Source: Neobacillus cucumis (GTDB taxonomy: Bacteria; Bacillota; Bacilli; Bacillales_B; DSM-18226). From it: DNA of 64,000 nt. Made by a program: the position numbers and the translations under genes. Shown in pieces: positions 50,845 to 61,866 of the stretch; position 1 is the stretch's first letter, and the number at the start of each line of letters is the position of its first letter. The stretch covers positions 1 through 64,000 of the forward strand of contig NZ_JAEHGC010000013.1 of the NCBI RefSeq assembly GCF_016107705.1, given 5' to 3'. Below the pieces are notes generated by a model. The model searched no databases, was not told where the DNA came from, and saw nothing but the letters and a program-made list of their open reading frames with translations.

Positions 50845-51765
50845 TTACATTTCCTTCGGCATAGATTTTTCCAATGCTAATTTTAAAAAATCAATATATA
50901 TTAGAACCTCTTCTGGCAAAAACACATTTTTTCGTTTCACCAAGCCCACTTGAATCAGATTGCCTCCTTCCAAAGGAATAGAGATAATATTGGAGTTCAT
51001 GTAATTATTCACGATAAAGCCTGTTCCTAAATTGTAGCTATCTGTATTTGATAGGAGATTATTCATTGCCCCTCTATCCTTGAGATAGACTAGTTTCCCG
51101 ATATTGTCTACATTCAGGGCTTCTTCAGCAAAATGTAGCAACATATCGTCCTGCTGATAGGTCAGAAAAGGATAGTCCCTTAACTGTTCCAAGGTAATGC
51201 TTTTGAGATGAGCCAGAGGGTGCTCTTTTCGTAGAAACACATGCTGTTTCAATGAAGCAAGGGGAGTTAACGTAAGTAACTTTGAGGTAAAATAACGCTC
51301 AAAAAAATGTTTATTTAATTCGGTCAGAGATAAGATTCCAAGAATACTCCTGCTTGCATACACATCATCAATCACATCAGTTGTCTTACCCTCTCGAATC
51401 GCCAGCTCATAATTCCGCTCGGCAAAATAATCCATTAAATTTGCAACAGCCTCTATAGCGAAACCATAATGTTGAGATGAAATAGAAAACTTTGTTAAGT
51501 TTATTGTTTTCTCTTTGTTAAAATGATGGACAACAGACTCCATTTGTTCTAGAAGCTTTTTTGCGTAAAATAATAACTCTGTGCCCTCTTTTGTGAAGAC
51601 AACGCCTTTATTCGTTCTATCAAGAATGGTAATCCCTAACTCTGTTTCGAGTTCACGCACTGCTTTGCTGATACTCGGCTGTGTTACGAAAAGTGCAGAA
51701 GCAGCTTGACTAATAGAATTATGCTTGGCAATCTCCACAATGTATCGAAGTTGTTGGGGTGACAT
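50845..51765 (-). CDS. LysR-family transcriptional regulator
   Basis: 306 residues: N-terminal winged HTH (SPQQLRYIVEIAKHNSISQAASALFVTQPSISKAVRELETELG, residues 2-45, read in parts) and a periplasmic-binding-type effector domain (about 95-300). Effector unknown. It is divergent from a GNAT gene, and a 9-base inverted repeat (51801-51827) in the 150-base gap between them is a candidate operator. This layout usually means the LysR protein controls the divergent gene. Confidence 0.88.
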   Translation of the reverse strand: MSPQQLRYIVEIAKHNSISQAASALFVTQPSISKAVRELETELGITILDRTNKGVVFTKEGTELLFYAKKLLEQMESVVHHFNKEKTINLTKFSISSQHYGFAIEAVANLMDYFAERNYELAIREGKTTDVIDDVYASRSILGILSLTELNKHFFERYFTSKLLTLTPLASLKQHVFLRKEHPLAHLKSITLEQLRDYPFLTYQQDDMLLHFAEEALNVDNIGKLVYLKDRGAMNNLLSNTDSYNLGTGFIVNNYMNSNIISIPLEGGNLIQVGLVKRKNVFLPEEVLIYIDFLKLALEKSMPKEM

Positions 51766-51800
51766 GTACTCACCTTACCTTAACTGATTTTGTTGGATCT

Positions 51801-51827
51801 TTTGCTATAACTTTATCCTATAGCAAA
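51801..51827. promoter_or_regulatory. candidate LysR operator
   Basis: TTTGCTATA (51801-51809), 9 bases, TATAGCAAA (51819-51827): perfect 9-base arms in the divergent gap, 36 bases from the LysR ATG. Fits the T-N11-A dyad layout (outer T...A). Confidence 0.65.
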
Positions 51828-51915
51828 CGGTTAAAAAGTTCAATTTTACGTTTTGCATGGAACAATCTAAAATCAGATATAGGAAGAAAAATTTATTTTG
51901 AAAGGAAGAAAAAAA

Positions 51916-52428
51916 TTGATCAGAGAAGCAACTCAAAAAGATTTGGTGGACATTTTACATATCTATAATGATGCCATTCTCAATACTACTGCTGTTTACT
52001 CATATAAACCCCAAACGCTTGAAAGCAGGCAAATTTGGTTTGAACAAAAGATGGATGAGGGTTTTCCAATATTAGTATGTGAACAAGAAAATAAAGTGGT
52101 TGGATTTGCGACATTCGGTCCTTTTAGAGCATGGCCCGCTTATAAATATTCAATTGAACATTCTGTTTATGTTGATAAGGAATACAGAAAAAAAGGAATT
52201 GGGACCTCTTTAATGGAGGAATTAATCGCTATTGCCAAGGAAAGAGAGTATATGACCTTAATTGCTGGAATTGATGCGGCGAATGAAAAAAGCATTGCCA
52301 TGCATAAAAACTTTGGCTTTGTTCATTCTGGTACAATAAGAAAGGCAGGTTTTAAATTTAATAGATGGCTTGACTTAGCTTTTTATCAATTAGAACTTAA
52401 CGGACCTAAAGATCCTGTGGAAGAATAA
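51916..52428 (+). CDS. GNAT acetyltransferase (phosphinothricin acetyltransferase-like)
   Basis: 170 residues with MIREATQKDLVDILHIYNDAI at the start, YSIEHSVYVDKEYRKKGIGTSLMEELI near 80-105 (acetyl-CoA motif RKKGIGTSL) and the C-terminal NFGFVHSGTIRKAGFKFNRWLDLAFYQ typical of the PAT/MnaT group, which acetylates methionine derivatives and phosphinothricin. The TTG at 51916 has GGAAG 7 bases upstream; the TTG at 51898 is further in the ribosome binding site itself. Divergent from the LysR gene; own terminator. Confidence 0.85.
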   Translation: MIREATQKDLVDILHIYNDAILNTTAVYSYKPQTLESRQIWFEQKMDEGFPILVCEQENKVVGFATFGPFRAWPAYKYSIEHSVYVDKEYRKKGIGTSLMEELIAIAKEREYMTLIAGIDAANEKSIAMHKNFGFVHSGTIRKAGFKFNRWLDLAFYQLELNGPKDPVEE

Positions 52429-52523
52429 GAAAATATGCTTTGCGAAAAGTAAAAGTTAGGTCAATACTGAAAACAAAAAAATGAGTAAAGACATGATTAT
52501 GTTTTCCAGCAAGTAAAATAAGG

Positions 52524-52563
52524 ATAAAAGCTATCTTTTCATTAAGGGAAAGATAGCTTTTAT
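52524..52563 (+). terminator. GNAT gene terminator
   Basis: ATAAAAGCTATCTTT/AAAGATAGCTTTTAT hairpin, about 100 bases after the stop; could serve either strand. Confidence 0.8.
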
Positions 52564-52619
52564 ATTGTGCTGAGTATATAAAATACGAATACTGCCCGTT
52601 GCTAGCATTGTATTTAGCA

Positions 52620-54490
<1,871 letters not shown>

Positions 54491-54551
54491 TTATCTTCCT
54501 TTCTTTTTTATTAAAGGTTGAAAATAAAGATGTGCAATAACTTGCATTCTC

Positions 54552-54609
54552 ATTATGCAACATATGAAAATACGACTGGTATCACAATCCTGTCAAATGA
54601 TTGCATAAT
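54552..54609. promoter_or_regulatory. distant inverted repeat in the aldo/keto reductase-AraC gap
   Basis: ATTATGCAA (54552-54560) and TTGCATAAT (54601-54609) are perfect inverted copies 40 bases apart, with a partial TGCAATAA...TTGCA nearby at about 54533. Candidate AraC-type operator half-sites. Confidence 0.5.
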
Positions 54610-54687
54610 CCTCTCACAACCATTTACGCAGAAAATAAATTAGCCTTATAATGGGACCAACGGATGAAGAAAACAAAGGAGGATTTT

Positions 54688-55605
54688 ATGTTTGAACAAT
54701 TATATAGACAAAGAGTTGAACTCGCCAAAATCATAGAGATTCACACAGGACAGGACGGTACTCAAATGACTGCTATTCCGTCTTTATTTTTCTCCCGTTA
54801 CTCTAATGAAACTGGACCAAATTACGGAGTTCACAAGCCTTCCCTATGCATTGTCGTTCAAGGGATGAAGGAGGTATTGCTTTCACAGGAGCGCTTCAGG
54901 TACGGTCCTGCCGATTACCTTGTTGCATCCGTTAATCTGCCAATTACCGGACAAGTTACGGAAGCCACTTCTGAAGTTCCTTATCTGGCTCTCAAACTTG
55001 AATTCACTCCGAGTGAAATATTGGAGGTGTTACGTGAATTCCAAATGGGAATTGAAAAGAAAGAAAATGCTAAACGAGGTATGTATGTCAGCAAAATAGA
55101 GCTTTCTTTGCTAGATGCAGTAACAAGATTAGCTCGTTTGCTAGATACTCCGAAAGATATCAAGGTACTTGCTCCTCTAATTAGGAAAGAAATCATTTAT
55201 AGGGTTCTGCAAGGAGAACATGGAGGAATGTTAAAACAAATAGCAATAGAAGGAAGTTCCACAAATCAAATCAGTGACGTGATTAAACATATCATGAATA
55301 ACTATGAAAAATCTTTTAAGATTGAGGAACTTGCGGAAATAGCAAATATGAGTGTTTCTTCACTACATCGGCACTTTAAAGAGGTAACCGCAATGAGCCC
55401 CATTCAATTCCAAAAACAACTGAGACTACAGGAAGCTCGAAGCCTGTTGTTATCCGAATCAGACGATGCAGCAGATGTTTCATTCCAGGTTGGCTATGAA
55501 AGTCCATCACAATTTAGCCGTGAATACTCGCGTATGTTTGGCTTACCACCTAAAGAAGACGTTAAGCGGTTGAGAGAGAACCAAGACAATACAATAAACT
55601 TGTGA
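54688..55605 (+). CDS. AraC-family transcriptional regulator
   Basis: 305 residues. N-terminal AraC_N domain (about 20-165): PSLCIVVQGMKEVLLSQERFRYGPADYLVASVNLPITGQV; C-terminal double HTH at about 195-295: IEELAEIANMSVSSLHRHFKEVTAMSPIQFQKQLRLQEAR and VGYESPSQFSREYSRMFG (parts quoted). ATG at 54688 has AAAGGAGG 5 bases upstream; the ATG at 54664 lies ahead of that site. Divergent from the aldo/keto reductases. Effector unknown; carbonyl compounds are a guess. Confidence 0.87.
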   Translation: MFEQLYRQRVELAKIIEIHTGQDGTQMTAIPSLFFSRYSNETGPNYGVHKPSLCIVVQGMKEVLLSQERFRYGPADYLVASVNLPITGQVTEATSEVPYLALKLEFTPSEILEVLREFQMGIEKKENAKRGMYVSKIELSLLDAVTRLARLLDTPKDIKVLAPLIRKEIIYRVLQGEHGGMLKQIAIEGSSTNQISDVIKHIMNNYEKSFKIEELAEIANMSVSSLHRHFKEVTAMSPIQFQKQLRLQEARSLLLSESDDAADVSFQVGYESPSQFSREYSRMFGLPPKEDVKRLRENQDNTINL

Positions 55606-55914
55606 ATCCCCTTCCTGATGGTGGGGGTCTTTTGTGTAAAGGAAAAGAAGCACCCGAGCTGATAAATGGATGGAAAAAATTCACTTATTTAGTAATTATT
55701 ATTAAAAATAACTTAAATAGACGGAGAGATTTCGCCTATTGACTCGAAAAATTCGAAAAGGGGAGATTTTGCTTTGCATAATCGGAAAATCTTCCCTTAT
55801 TTACCCCGAAATGAGCTCCATTCTACATTTAGCCGAAAAATCTCCGCTTATTTTACTTTTGCTGGTTACTAGATTATACAAAAAAAGACCCCAGAGGGCC
55901 TAGAACTATTCTTC
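55606..55914. repeat. intergenic repeat block
   Basis: No gene. CGGAAAATCTTCCCTTATTTAC (55783-55804) and CGAAAAATCTCCGCTTATTTT (55834-55854) are diverged copies 51 bases apart; two more related pieces occur at about 55722 (GGAGAGATTTCGCC) and 55760 (GGGGAGATTTTGC). Resembles the dispersed A-rich repeats of Bacillus genomes. Possible weak terminators lie at 55609-55634 (+) and about 55880-55905 (-). Confidence 0.5.
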
Positions 55915-56808
55915 CTAATTCAAGCTATTTCTGTAAACATAAGGGTCATTCGGTTTTGGAATGGTTTTATAGCTCGTTACTTTTAATACAGGAATTTTCA
56001 TTTTCATTGGTTGATAAAAAACGGTATCCATGGTTCCTGTTACCTGATACCACTGGTCATTTGGAATGTGTATGTTATTTGGGAATTGAATCATCATTCC
56101 AAAAGCACCAGAGTCTGCTACACAGTGAATGATCCCAAACCGAAGTAAAAATAGTTGATTCGATTGTAAGCCAGGGCCGTTATAAGAAAATCCTTTCATT
56201 GTGATCGTTTTTCCCGCAAAAGTCCCTGGAAAATTATAAATAACTTCTAATCCGACTAAAAAGTCTTTATCTGTTAAAGCAATATTATTTTTTCCAACAT
56301 AGGATTTAGACTCCTTGTGGACTAAATCTTGAAAGTCGCCCTGATTCATGAATTTGCTCATATCAGGGTTTAGAACTTGGTGGGTCCCGTATTGGTCATT
56401 TCCATCCTCTAATGCTGGGAATGAAAATCCCTTTGCGTCCACTAGCTGGGAGTCAAGAGTTGCAACAGGCAAAACAACACCTGATATTGCAGGTATTAAT
56501 ACAAAAGTATACCCCAAGATTTTTTTAATTTTTTTCTTAGTGAACTTGTTCTCGGTGCCCTCTCTGTCCCCATGATGATGGTGGTCATGGTCATGATGAC
56601 AATCACAATTATGTTGATGTTCCATCTCATTTTTCTTACTTGCAAAATACCAACGAATCCCTTCAACAATGGTCAAGAAAAATAAAACGTAGATCATACT
56701 ATATGAAAGGAAAGAATATTTTTGGTTTATATATTTTGAGATGTTTCCCGTTGAGTGCAACATAAAAAATAGGTTAGTGAAAAGCAATAAAATCACAATT
56801 CGATACAA
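55915..56808 (-). CDS. TIGR03943/DUF1980-family membrane protein with His-rich segment
   Basis: 297 residues. Two N-terminal membrane helices, then a cytoplasmic stretch with a striking run of His, Asp and Cys (EHQHNCDCHHDHDHHHHGD, about residues 66-84), a third helix (YTFVLIPAISGVVLPVATL) and a soluble C-terminal domain of about 170 residues. This is the usual partner of DUF318 permeases. The His cluster suggests Zn2+ or another divalent metal as ligand. TTG start 14 bases after the permease stop, so co-transcribed. Confidence 0.85.
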   Translation of the reverse strand: MYRIVILLLFTNLFFMLHSTGNISKYINQKYSFLSYSMIYVLFFLTIVEGIRWYFASKKNEMEHQHNCDCHHDHDHHHHGDREGTENKFTKKKIKKILGYTFVLIPAISGVVLPVATLDSQLVDAKGFSFPALEDGNDQYGTHQVLNPDMSKFMNQGDFQDLVHKESKSYVGKNNIALTDKDFLVGLEVIYNFPGTFAGKTITMKGFSYNGPGLQSNQLFLLRFGIIHCVADSGAFGMMIQFPNNIHIPNDQWYQVTGTMDTVFYQPMKMKIPVLKVTSYKTIPKPNDPYVYRNSLN

Positions 56809-56822
56809 TTATCCCACATCCT

Positions 56823-57692
56823 TTACAAAAGCAGTGAACCAACGAATACCAACGCTGAAATTAAAGAAACTAAAAGCATCACAAATTTCGGTTTAAAGGA
56901 ATCAAACATCATCAGCAGGTTCTTGATATCTACCATTGCCCCAAAGACTAAAAAGGCAACAATTGAACTTTGTCCGAAGCTATTTCGAAAAGAGGAAGCT
57001 ACAAATGCATCTGCTTCTGAACAAATCGATAAAATGAAAGCTAATGCCATCATAATTAATGAGGCAGTAATTTTCGTATGCCCTAATGTAACAAGGATCT
57101 TCGTTGGGATATAGACTTGCATTGCAGAAGCAATTAATGCACCCATAACAAGAAATTTTCCTACGCTTAAAAATTCATCAATTGTATGGGTGATCACACT
57201 AATCAGTTTTTGTTTTGTATTTTGGTGAGAATGGTCATGTACATGATCAACATGATTCATTTTTAACGGGCTTTCTTTATAGAAAAAAGAAAGGATGATA
57301 CCAACTAAAATGGAAACACCAATCGCCAAACCTGCTCGGTACCAAACCATCGTCCAACTATCACCGAATGCGATAAATGTTGCAAAAAGAACAATCGGGT
57401 TAATAATCGGTGCGGAAAGCATAAATGAAATAGCCGAATAAGGGGCAACCCCCTTTTTTATTAAGCGTGCCGTGATTGGAACAATTCCGCATTCACAACC
57501 GGGGAATAAAGCCCCTATTAAACTAGCAGTAATGACAGATAGTATTCGATTTTTAGGCATGATTCGAACAATCATATTTTCAGAAATAAAAACTTCAATC
57601 AGTGCTGAAACAAAAGCCCCTACAATAATAAAAGGGATAGCTTCAATAACAATACTGATAAAAATCGTATTTAATTGCAATAATCGATCCAT
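56823..57692 (-). CDS. permease, DUF318/UPF0718 family
   Basis: 289 residues with about eight membrane helices. Two similar halves contain PGCECGIVPITARLIKKGVAP (about 82-102) and CSEADAFVASSFRNSF (about 226-241), both with conserved Cys. The central cytoplasmic loop has a His-rich patch (HVDHVHDHSHQNTKQK). Proteins of this family occur with TIGR03943 partners and have been proposed as divalent-metal exporters or importers. ATG at 57692 has AAGGAGG 6 bases upstream; the longer frame starts before it. First gene of the pair. Confidence 0.85.
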   Translation of the reverse strand: MDRLLQLNTIFISIVIEAIPFIIVGAFVSALIEVFISENMIVRIMPKNRILSVITASLIGALFPGCECGIVPITARLIKKGVAPYSAISFMLSAPIINPIVLFATFIAFGDSWTMVWYRAGLAIGVSILVGIILSFFYKESPLKMNHVDHVHDHSHQNTKQKLISVITHTIDEFLSVGKFLVMGALIASAMQVYIPTKILVTLGHTKITASLIMMALAFILSICSEADAFVASSFRNSFGQSSIVAFLVFGAMVDIKNLLMMFDSFKPKFVMLLVSLISALVFVGSLLL

Positions 57693-57794
57693 GAAAGGCC
57701 TCCTTGATAGAACACTTAACAAGTAGGTGATATAAACTCATGGAAACTACTATACTCTCATTAATAACTATCGTCCAACGAAAAAAACTGGAAT

Positions 57795-57830
57795 CACAAA
57801 ATAATACAGCCAACTTTTCGTTGGCTGCGG
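57795..57830 (-). terminator. acid phosphatase gene terminator
   Basis: CAGCCAAC/GTTGGCTG stem with 5-base loop and T-rich tail on the minus strand. Confidence 0.65.
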
Positions 57831-57835
57831 TTTAT

Positions 57836-58654
57836 TTATGGCTGGTATGGGACAAGTCCTTCTGTTCTCAGCTTCGCTTTCTCCACATCTGATTTACTGA
57901 AATCATAGTTATAAATCGCTCCTTCCCAGTCTCCGTACATTGGATTAGGGAAAACAATCAACTTCTTACCAAATTCATTACGATGTTTGTCTACTGCCTG
58001 GAGTCTTTCAGGAACCGATAAATCATCGAAACCGCTAAAATCCCCCAAGTTATCACCAAATAATAAAACAATTTCATGTGTTTTCGCTACTTGTTTGCGG
58101 CGTGTCTCTTTCCCTTTTTCCCCAGGCTGCTTTAACAAAACATGTGCTGCATCTGCTTGCGGTGCACCAACTTTTTGTAAATTTTTAATCGTTGCTTCCT
58201 TTTGGGCTTCGGTCCGGTTTGATATGTAGTATATTTCTACACCCTTTGAATTTGCATATTTCAGGAAATTGATTGCTCCTGGCAGCGGTTTTGCTTGTGC
58301 GCTATTAATCCACTCATTCCAATTTAATGGATAGGCTTTTCCTGAAACCACATTCCATGCCTGGTACGGACTGTTATCCAAAATCGTTTCATCAATATCT
58401 AATACAACAGCTCGCTTTAAAGCCTTATTCTTTGGTTTCTTCTTTAGGATTTCAGCTAATCTCATTTTCCCAACATTATAGCCTTGATAATATAATGCTT
58501 TTGCTTCACCGGCTTTTTGAAACCAAAGGACGGACATTGTATTTTGGTCTTGCAGTGCAGCGGTAGGATTGGCAACATTCTGGGCTTTAGCATTTACTCC
58601 AAAAAGCGAAATGGATAGGGCAGCTGTTGCCAATAAAACTGTAAGTTTCTTCAT
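57836..58654 (-). CDS. class C acid phosphatase / e(P4)-like 5'-nucleotidase
   Basis: 272-residue secreted HAD-type (IIIB) phosphatase. A signal peptide (LTVLLATAALSISLFGVNAKA, about 4-24) has no lipobox Cys, so it is probably released or wall-associated rather than lipid-anchored like Haemophilus e(P4). Motif I VLDIDETILDN near 86 with both Asp, motif II YISNRTE near 150, and motif IV LFGDNLGDFSGF near 199. Could dephosphorylate nucleotides (NMN, AMP) or other monoesters outside the cell. ATG at 58654 has AAGGAGG 7 bases upstream. Confidence 0.88.
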   Translation of the reverse strand: MKKLTVLLATAALSISLFGVNAKAQNVANPTAALQDQNTMSVLWFQKAGEAKALYYQGYNVGKMRLAEILKKKPKNKALKRAVVLDIDETILDNSPYQAWNVVSGKAYPLNWNEWINSAQAKPLPGAINFLKYANSKGVEIYYISNRTEAQKEATIKNLQKVGAPQADAAHVLLKQPGEKGKETRRKQVAKTHEIVLLFGDNLGDFSGFDDLSVPERLQAVDKHRNEFGKKLIVFPNPMYGDWEGAIYNYDFSKSDVEKAKLRTEGLVPYQP

Positions 58655-58730
58655 CACATGACCTCCTTCATTTAGTCGAGGTTAGTATTTGTTAAAATAA
58701 ATAAATCAGTCTAATTTATTTAGAAACATT

Positions 58731-58762
58731 AAAAAATGGGGTCCAAAACTGGACCCCATTTT
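58731..58762 (-). terminator. amino acid permease terminator
   Basis: AAAATGGGGTCCA/TGGACCCCATTTT with 4-base loop and Ts. Confidence 0.9.
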
Positions 58763-58766
58763 AAGC

Positions 58767-60167
58767 TTAGCTAGCTTGATTTTTACTATTCATTTGATTT
58801 GTATTTCTTTTGTGAAACCCTTTTAAATAGTAGGTAGCAATCAGGATTCCAATAAAGATTGGTCCCACGATTACGGCGATCCTTTGATCTGAATTGATTG
58901 CCATAATTCCTACAACAAATACTAAGAAAGCCAGTGAAAGATAAGACGATAGCGGGTATAGCGGCAGCTTATATTTCAGCTGCTTCTGTTCCTCCGGCTT
59001 CATATGTTTGCGGTGACTGAGCTGGGAGATTAGAATTACTGCCCAAGTCCAAATAGCAGAGAAGGTGGCAATACTTGTTACCCATGTAAATACCTTTGCA
59101 GGTACAACATAGTTTAAGACTACACCTAATAATAAAACAACGGCTGACGCAATAATAGCCAAACCAGGAACGCCTGTCTTCGTAACTTTTCCGAACTTCT
59201 CCGGTGCCTCACCATGCTTCGCTAGGTCAAACAACATTCTTGCCGTACTAAAGATTCCACTATTACATGAAGAAAGAGCAGCAGTAAGGACAACAAAGTT
59301 AATAATTCCAGCTGCCCCCTTAATTCCAATTTGTTCGAAAGTTAATACGAACGGGCTGCCCTTTGTTCCGATTTCCTGCCAAGGATAAATGGACATGATA
59401 ACAAATAGTGCACCCACATAGAAAATCAAGATACGCCAGAAAACAGAATCAATCGCTCTAGCAATCGTCTTTTCCGGGTTCTTAACCTCTCCTGCTGTAA
59501 CCCCGATCATTTCAATTCCTAAGTAAGCAAACATGACCATTTGCAATGACATTAGGATTCCTTTTAAACCATGTGGGAAAAATCCGCCATGATTCCATAA
59601 ATTCTGTATTCCTGTGGCGATCCCGCCATTACCTATTCCAAAGAAAATCATTCCTAATCCGACAACAATCATTAAACAAATGGTGACAATTTTAATAAGT
59701 GCAAACCAAAATTCCAGTTCGCCATAGGCTTTTACCGCAAGGAAATTGACAGTTGCCATGATGACCAATGCGGCCAATGCCCAAATCCAACCCGGAGTCC
59801 CCGGAAACCAATATTTCATATAAACTCCGACCGCTGTAATTTCTGCCATACAGGTTACAACCCATAGGAACCAATAGTTCCAGCCAGTTATGTACCCCGC
59901 AAGCGGTCCCAAATAATCTCGTGCATATTTACTAAATGATCCTGCCACAGGTTTTTGAATGGCCATTTCCCCTAAAGCACGCATGATAAAAAACATGATT
60001 AATCCACTAAATCCATATCCAAGAATAATTCCAGGACCCGCCATTTTTATGGCTGTTGCCGAACCAAGGAATAATCCTACCCCGATTGCAGCTCCTAGAG
60101 ACATTAAATTAATATGTCTTTCTTCCAAACCACGATGAAGGTCTTTTCCTTGAGGGTTTTTACTCAT
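58767..60167 (-). CDS. amino acid permease (probable alanine permease, AlaP/YtnA-like)
   Basis: 466-residue APC-family transporter with twelve predicted membrane helices and the amino-acid-permease signature region GAAIGVGLFLGSATAIKMAGPGIILGYG (about 26-53). NPEKTIARAID near 230 is the usual cytoplasmic loop. I infer alanine as substrate from the context: an AdeR-like activator and alanine dehydrogenase are encoded divergently, and B. subtilis AlaP is an APC member of this type. The perfect cre site at 60332 suggests glucose repression. Confidence 0.8.
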   Translation of the reverse strand: MSKNPQGKDLHRGLEERHINLMSLGAAIGVGLFLGSATAIKMAGPGIILGYGFSGLIMFFIMRALGEMAIQKPVAGSFSKYARDYLGPLAGYITGWNYWFLWVVTCMAEITAVGVYMKYWFPGTPGWIWALAALVIMATVNFLAVKAYGELEFWFALIKIVTICLMIVVGLGMIFFGIGNGGIATGIQNLWNHGGFFPHGLKGILMSLQMVMFAYLGIEMIGVTAGEVKNPEKTIARAIDSVFWRILIFYVGALFVIMSIYPWQEIGTKGSPFVLTFEQIGIKGAAGIINFVVLTAALSSCNSGIFSTARMLFDLAKHGEAPEKFGKVTKTGVPGLAIIASAVVLLLGVVLNYVVPAKVFTWVTSIATFSAIWTWAVILISQLSHRKHMKPEEQKQLKYKLPLYPLSSYLSLAFLVFVVGIMAINSDQRIAVIVGPIFIGILIATYYLKGFHKRNTNQMNSKNQAS

Positions 60168-60511
60168 AAATTCATCTCCTCTTTTTTAATAACTTCCAAA
60201 AGCAACATAATTTGATTGATGGATTTCACTAGATGTTTATCTTTATTAATATAGTAATAATATTATATAATTTCTATGCTCCAAAAGGAAAAATTTGTTC
60301 TCAGTAAATGTACTCACCCCTATACTAATAGTGTTAACGCTTACATTTTACAATTATACAAATATTTTTTATTTTTGCAAATGCCTAAAATTATTTTAAC
60401 ATTTTTACTATTTATTTCTTTTGTGTAAAAACTAGAATTTTCGGTTGTCATTTTGTATATTTAAACAAAATACATCTATTAAATTGTTTCTACCATATGG
60501 AGGGAAATCTC
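60168..60511. promoter_or_regulatory. divergent control region of alanine genes
   Basis: 329-base gap with a perfect CcpA site (TGTTAACGCTTACA, 60332-60345) and TATAAT-like -10 boxes on the minus strand near 60260 facing the permease. AT-rich otherwise. No gene seen. An AdeR-binding site must be here or before ald but I cannot define it. Confidence 0.55.
60332..60345 (+). promoter_or_regulatory. CcpA cre site
   Basis: TGTTAACGCTTACA fits every position of TGWNANCGNTNWCA. About 165 bases before each divergent gene (permease and adeR). Confidence 0.7.
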
Positions 60512-61750
60512 TTGAATTCTTTATTAAATGATCCTTTTAGGGCTGAATTTGATAGTTTAGATGAGTTTGCCGATCTAATCAGTCAGGTGCTTCAATGCCC
60601 AATTACAATTGAAGATTCCAACCATCGGCTGCTTGCCTATAGCACCCATGATGAAAGAACGGATCCGGCAAGAATTTCTACAATTATTGGAAGAAGAGTT
60701 CCCGAAAAAGTAATTAATCAATTATGGAAAGAAGGAACCATCCCCGCTCTGTTAAAAACCGATCAGCCCATACGTGTAAAAAGTATGGACGATATTGGAC
60801 TCAGTGACAGGGTAGCCATTTCAATCTGGAAACAAGAAGAAGTACTAGGCTTTATTTGGGCGATTGAAATTGATAAGACCTTGACCGACAAGGATTTTGG
60901 CTTGCTCAAAAAGGCTTCCGCTGCTGTAAAAAATAAATTACTGCAATTACAGACAAGAAAAAATAAAAAAGGCGAGCATTTTCAAGAATTCTTTTGGAGA
61001 TTATTAACCGGTCATTTAACGGTTAAAGAAGAAATCATTCAGAATTTCCAAACCTTAAAAATTAATCCTTCCCCTTCCTACGCTGTCCTTGTTTTTCAAT
61101 TTCAGCACAACATTACCCGAAAAGAGGAGCAATCCATTTCTTATCTGCTGAAAACAAGCCAGCGCTTAACCATAATGCTATATACAATTGATTGTAACCA
61201 GCTCATACTGCTTGTATCTGCATCAAAAAACGAACGACCGCTGGAGGAAATTGACCATTTTGCTCAATCATTTGTGTGGAAAATGGATGAACGATATAAC
61301 ATTCAGAATATTACCCCTGTTTTCAGCAGTATCAATGATGATTATGGCAAGATTGGGAAAACCTATCAAGAAACATTAAAGGTTTTATCGATCAAAGAAA
61401 AATTTCCATTTGAAACTAAAGATATCTTCCATTATCAACAACTGGGGATTTACCAATTTTTCGATGTCCTTTTAGAGAAGAGAAAAAACGAAGAATATGA
61501 AAACCACTCGTTAAAATCCCTTCATAACTATGACCAAAAGCACAACAGTAATCTAGTGGAAACCCTGGAGGTTTTTCTAAATAACGACACGAATATTGCA
61601 GATGCTGCAAAGGAATTAAATGTTCACGCGAATACATTAAATTATCGTTTGAAGCGGATTGCCGAAATTGGAGAGATTAATTTTAAAGATCCCAATCAGA
61701 AAATGCTCTTATTTATAGATTTAAAATTAGAAAAATATCACCGTTTGTGA
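60512..61750 (+). CDS. adeR: PucR-family activator of alanine metabolism (AdeR-like)
   Basis: 412 residues. An N-terminal GAF-like sensor (about 1-160) and a C-terminal PucR-type HTH_30 domain: VETLEVFLNNDTNIADAAKELNVHANTLNYRLKRIAEIGEINFKDP (parts quoted). B. subtilis AdeR of this family activates ald in response to alanine. The TTG at 60512 has GGAGGG 7 bases upstream. It is followed by ald in the same direction with a terminator between, so ald has its own promoter. Activation of ald is inferred from the family and adjacency. Confidence 0.83.
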   Translation: MNSLLNDPFRAEFDSLDEFADLISQVLQCPITIEDSNHRLLAYSTHDERTDPARISTIIGRRVPEKVINQLWKEGTIPALLKTDQPIRVKSMDDIGLSDRVAISIWKQEEVLGFIWAIEIDKTLTDKDFGLLKKASAAVKNKLLQLQTRKNKKGEHFQEFFWRLLTGHLTVKEEIIQNFQTLKINPSPSYAVLVFQFQHNITRKEEQSISYLLKTSQRLTIMLYTIDCNQLILLVSASKNERPLEEIDHFAQSFVWKMDERYNIQNITPVFSSINDDYGKIGKTYQETLKVLSIKEKFPFETKDIFHYQQLGIYQFFDVLLEKRKNEEYENHSLKSLHNYDQKHNSNLVETLEVFLNNDTNIADAAKELNVHANTLNYRLKRIAEIGEINFKDPNQKMLLFIDLKLEKYHRL

Positions 61751-61760
61751 AAATCAACAA

Positions 61761-61787
61761 AAAGGAGAAAAATATTTCTCCTTTCTT
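61761..61787 (+). terminator. adeR-like gene terminator
   Basis: AAAGGAGAAA/TTTCTCCTTT with T-rich tail. Confidence 0.85.
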
Positions 61788-61866
61788 CACAAAGAAAAAA
61801 TTCATCAAACATTCTATACTAAAACCAGATCAAAAATAACCTAAGTTTTTAAGGGGGATTTATAGA

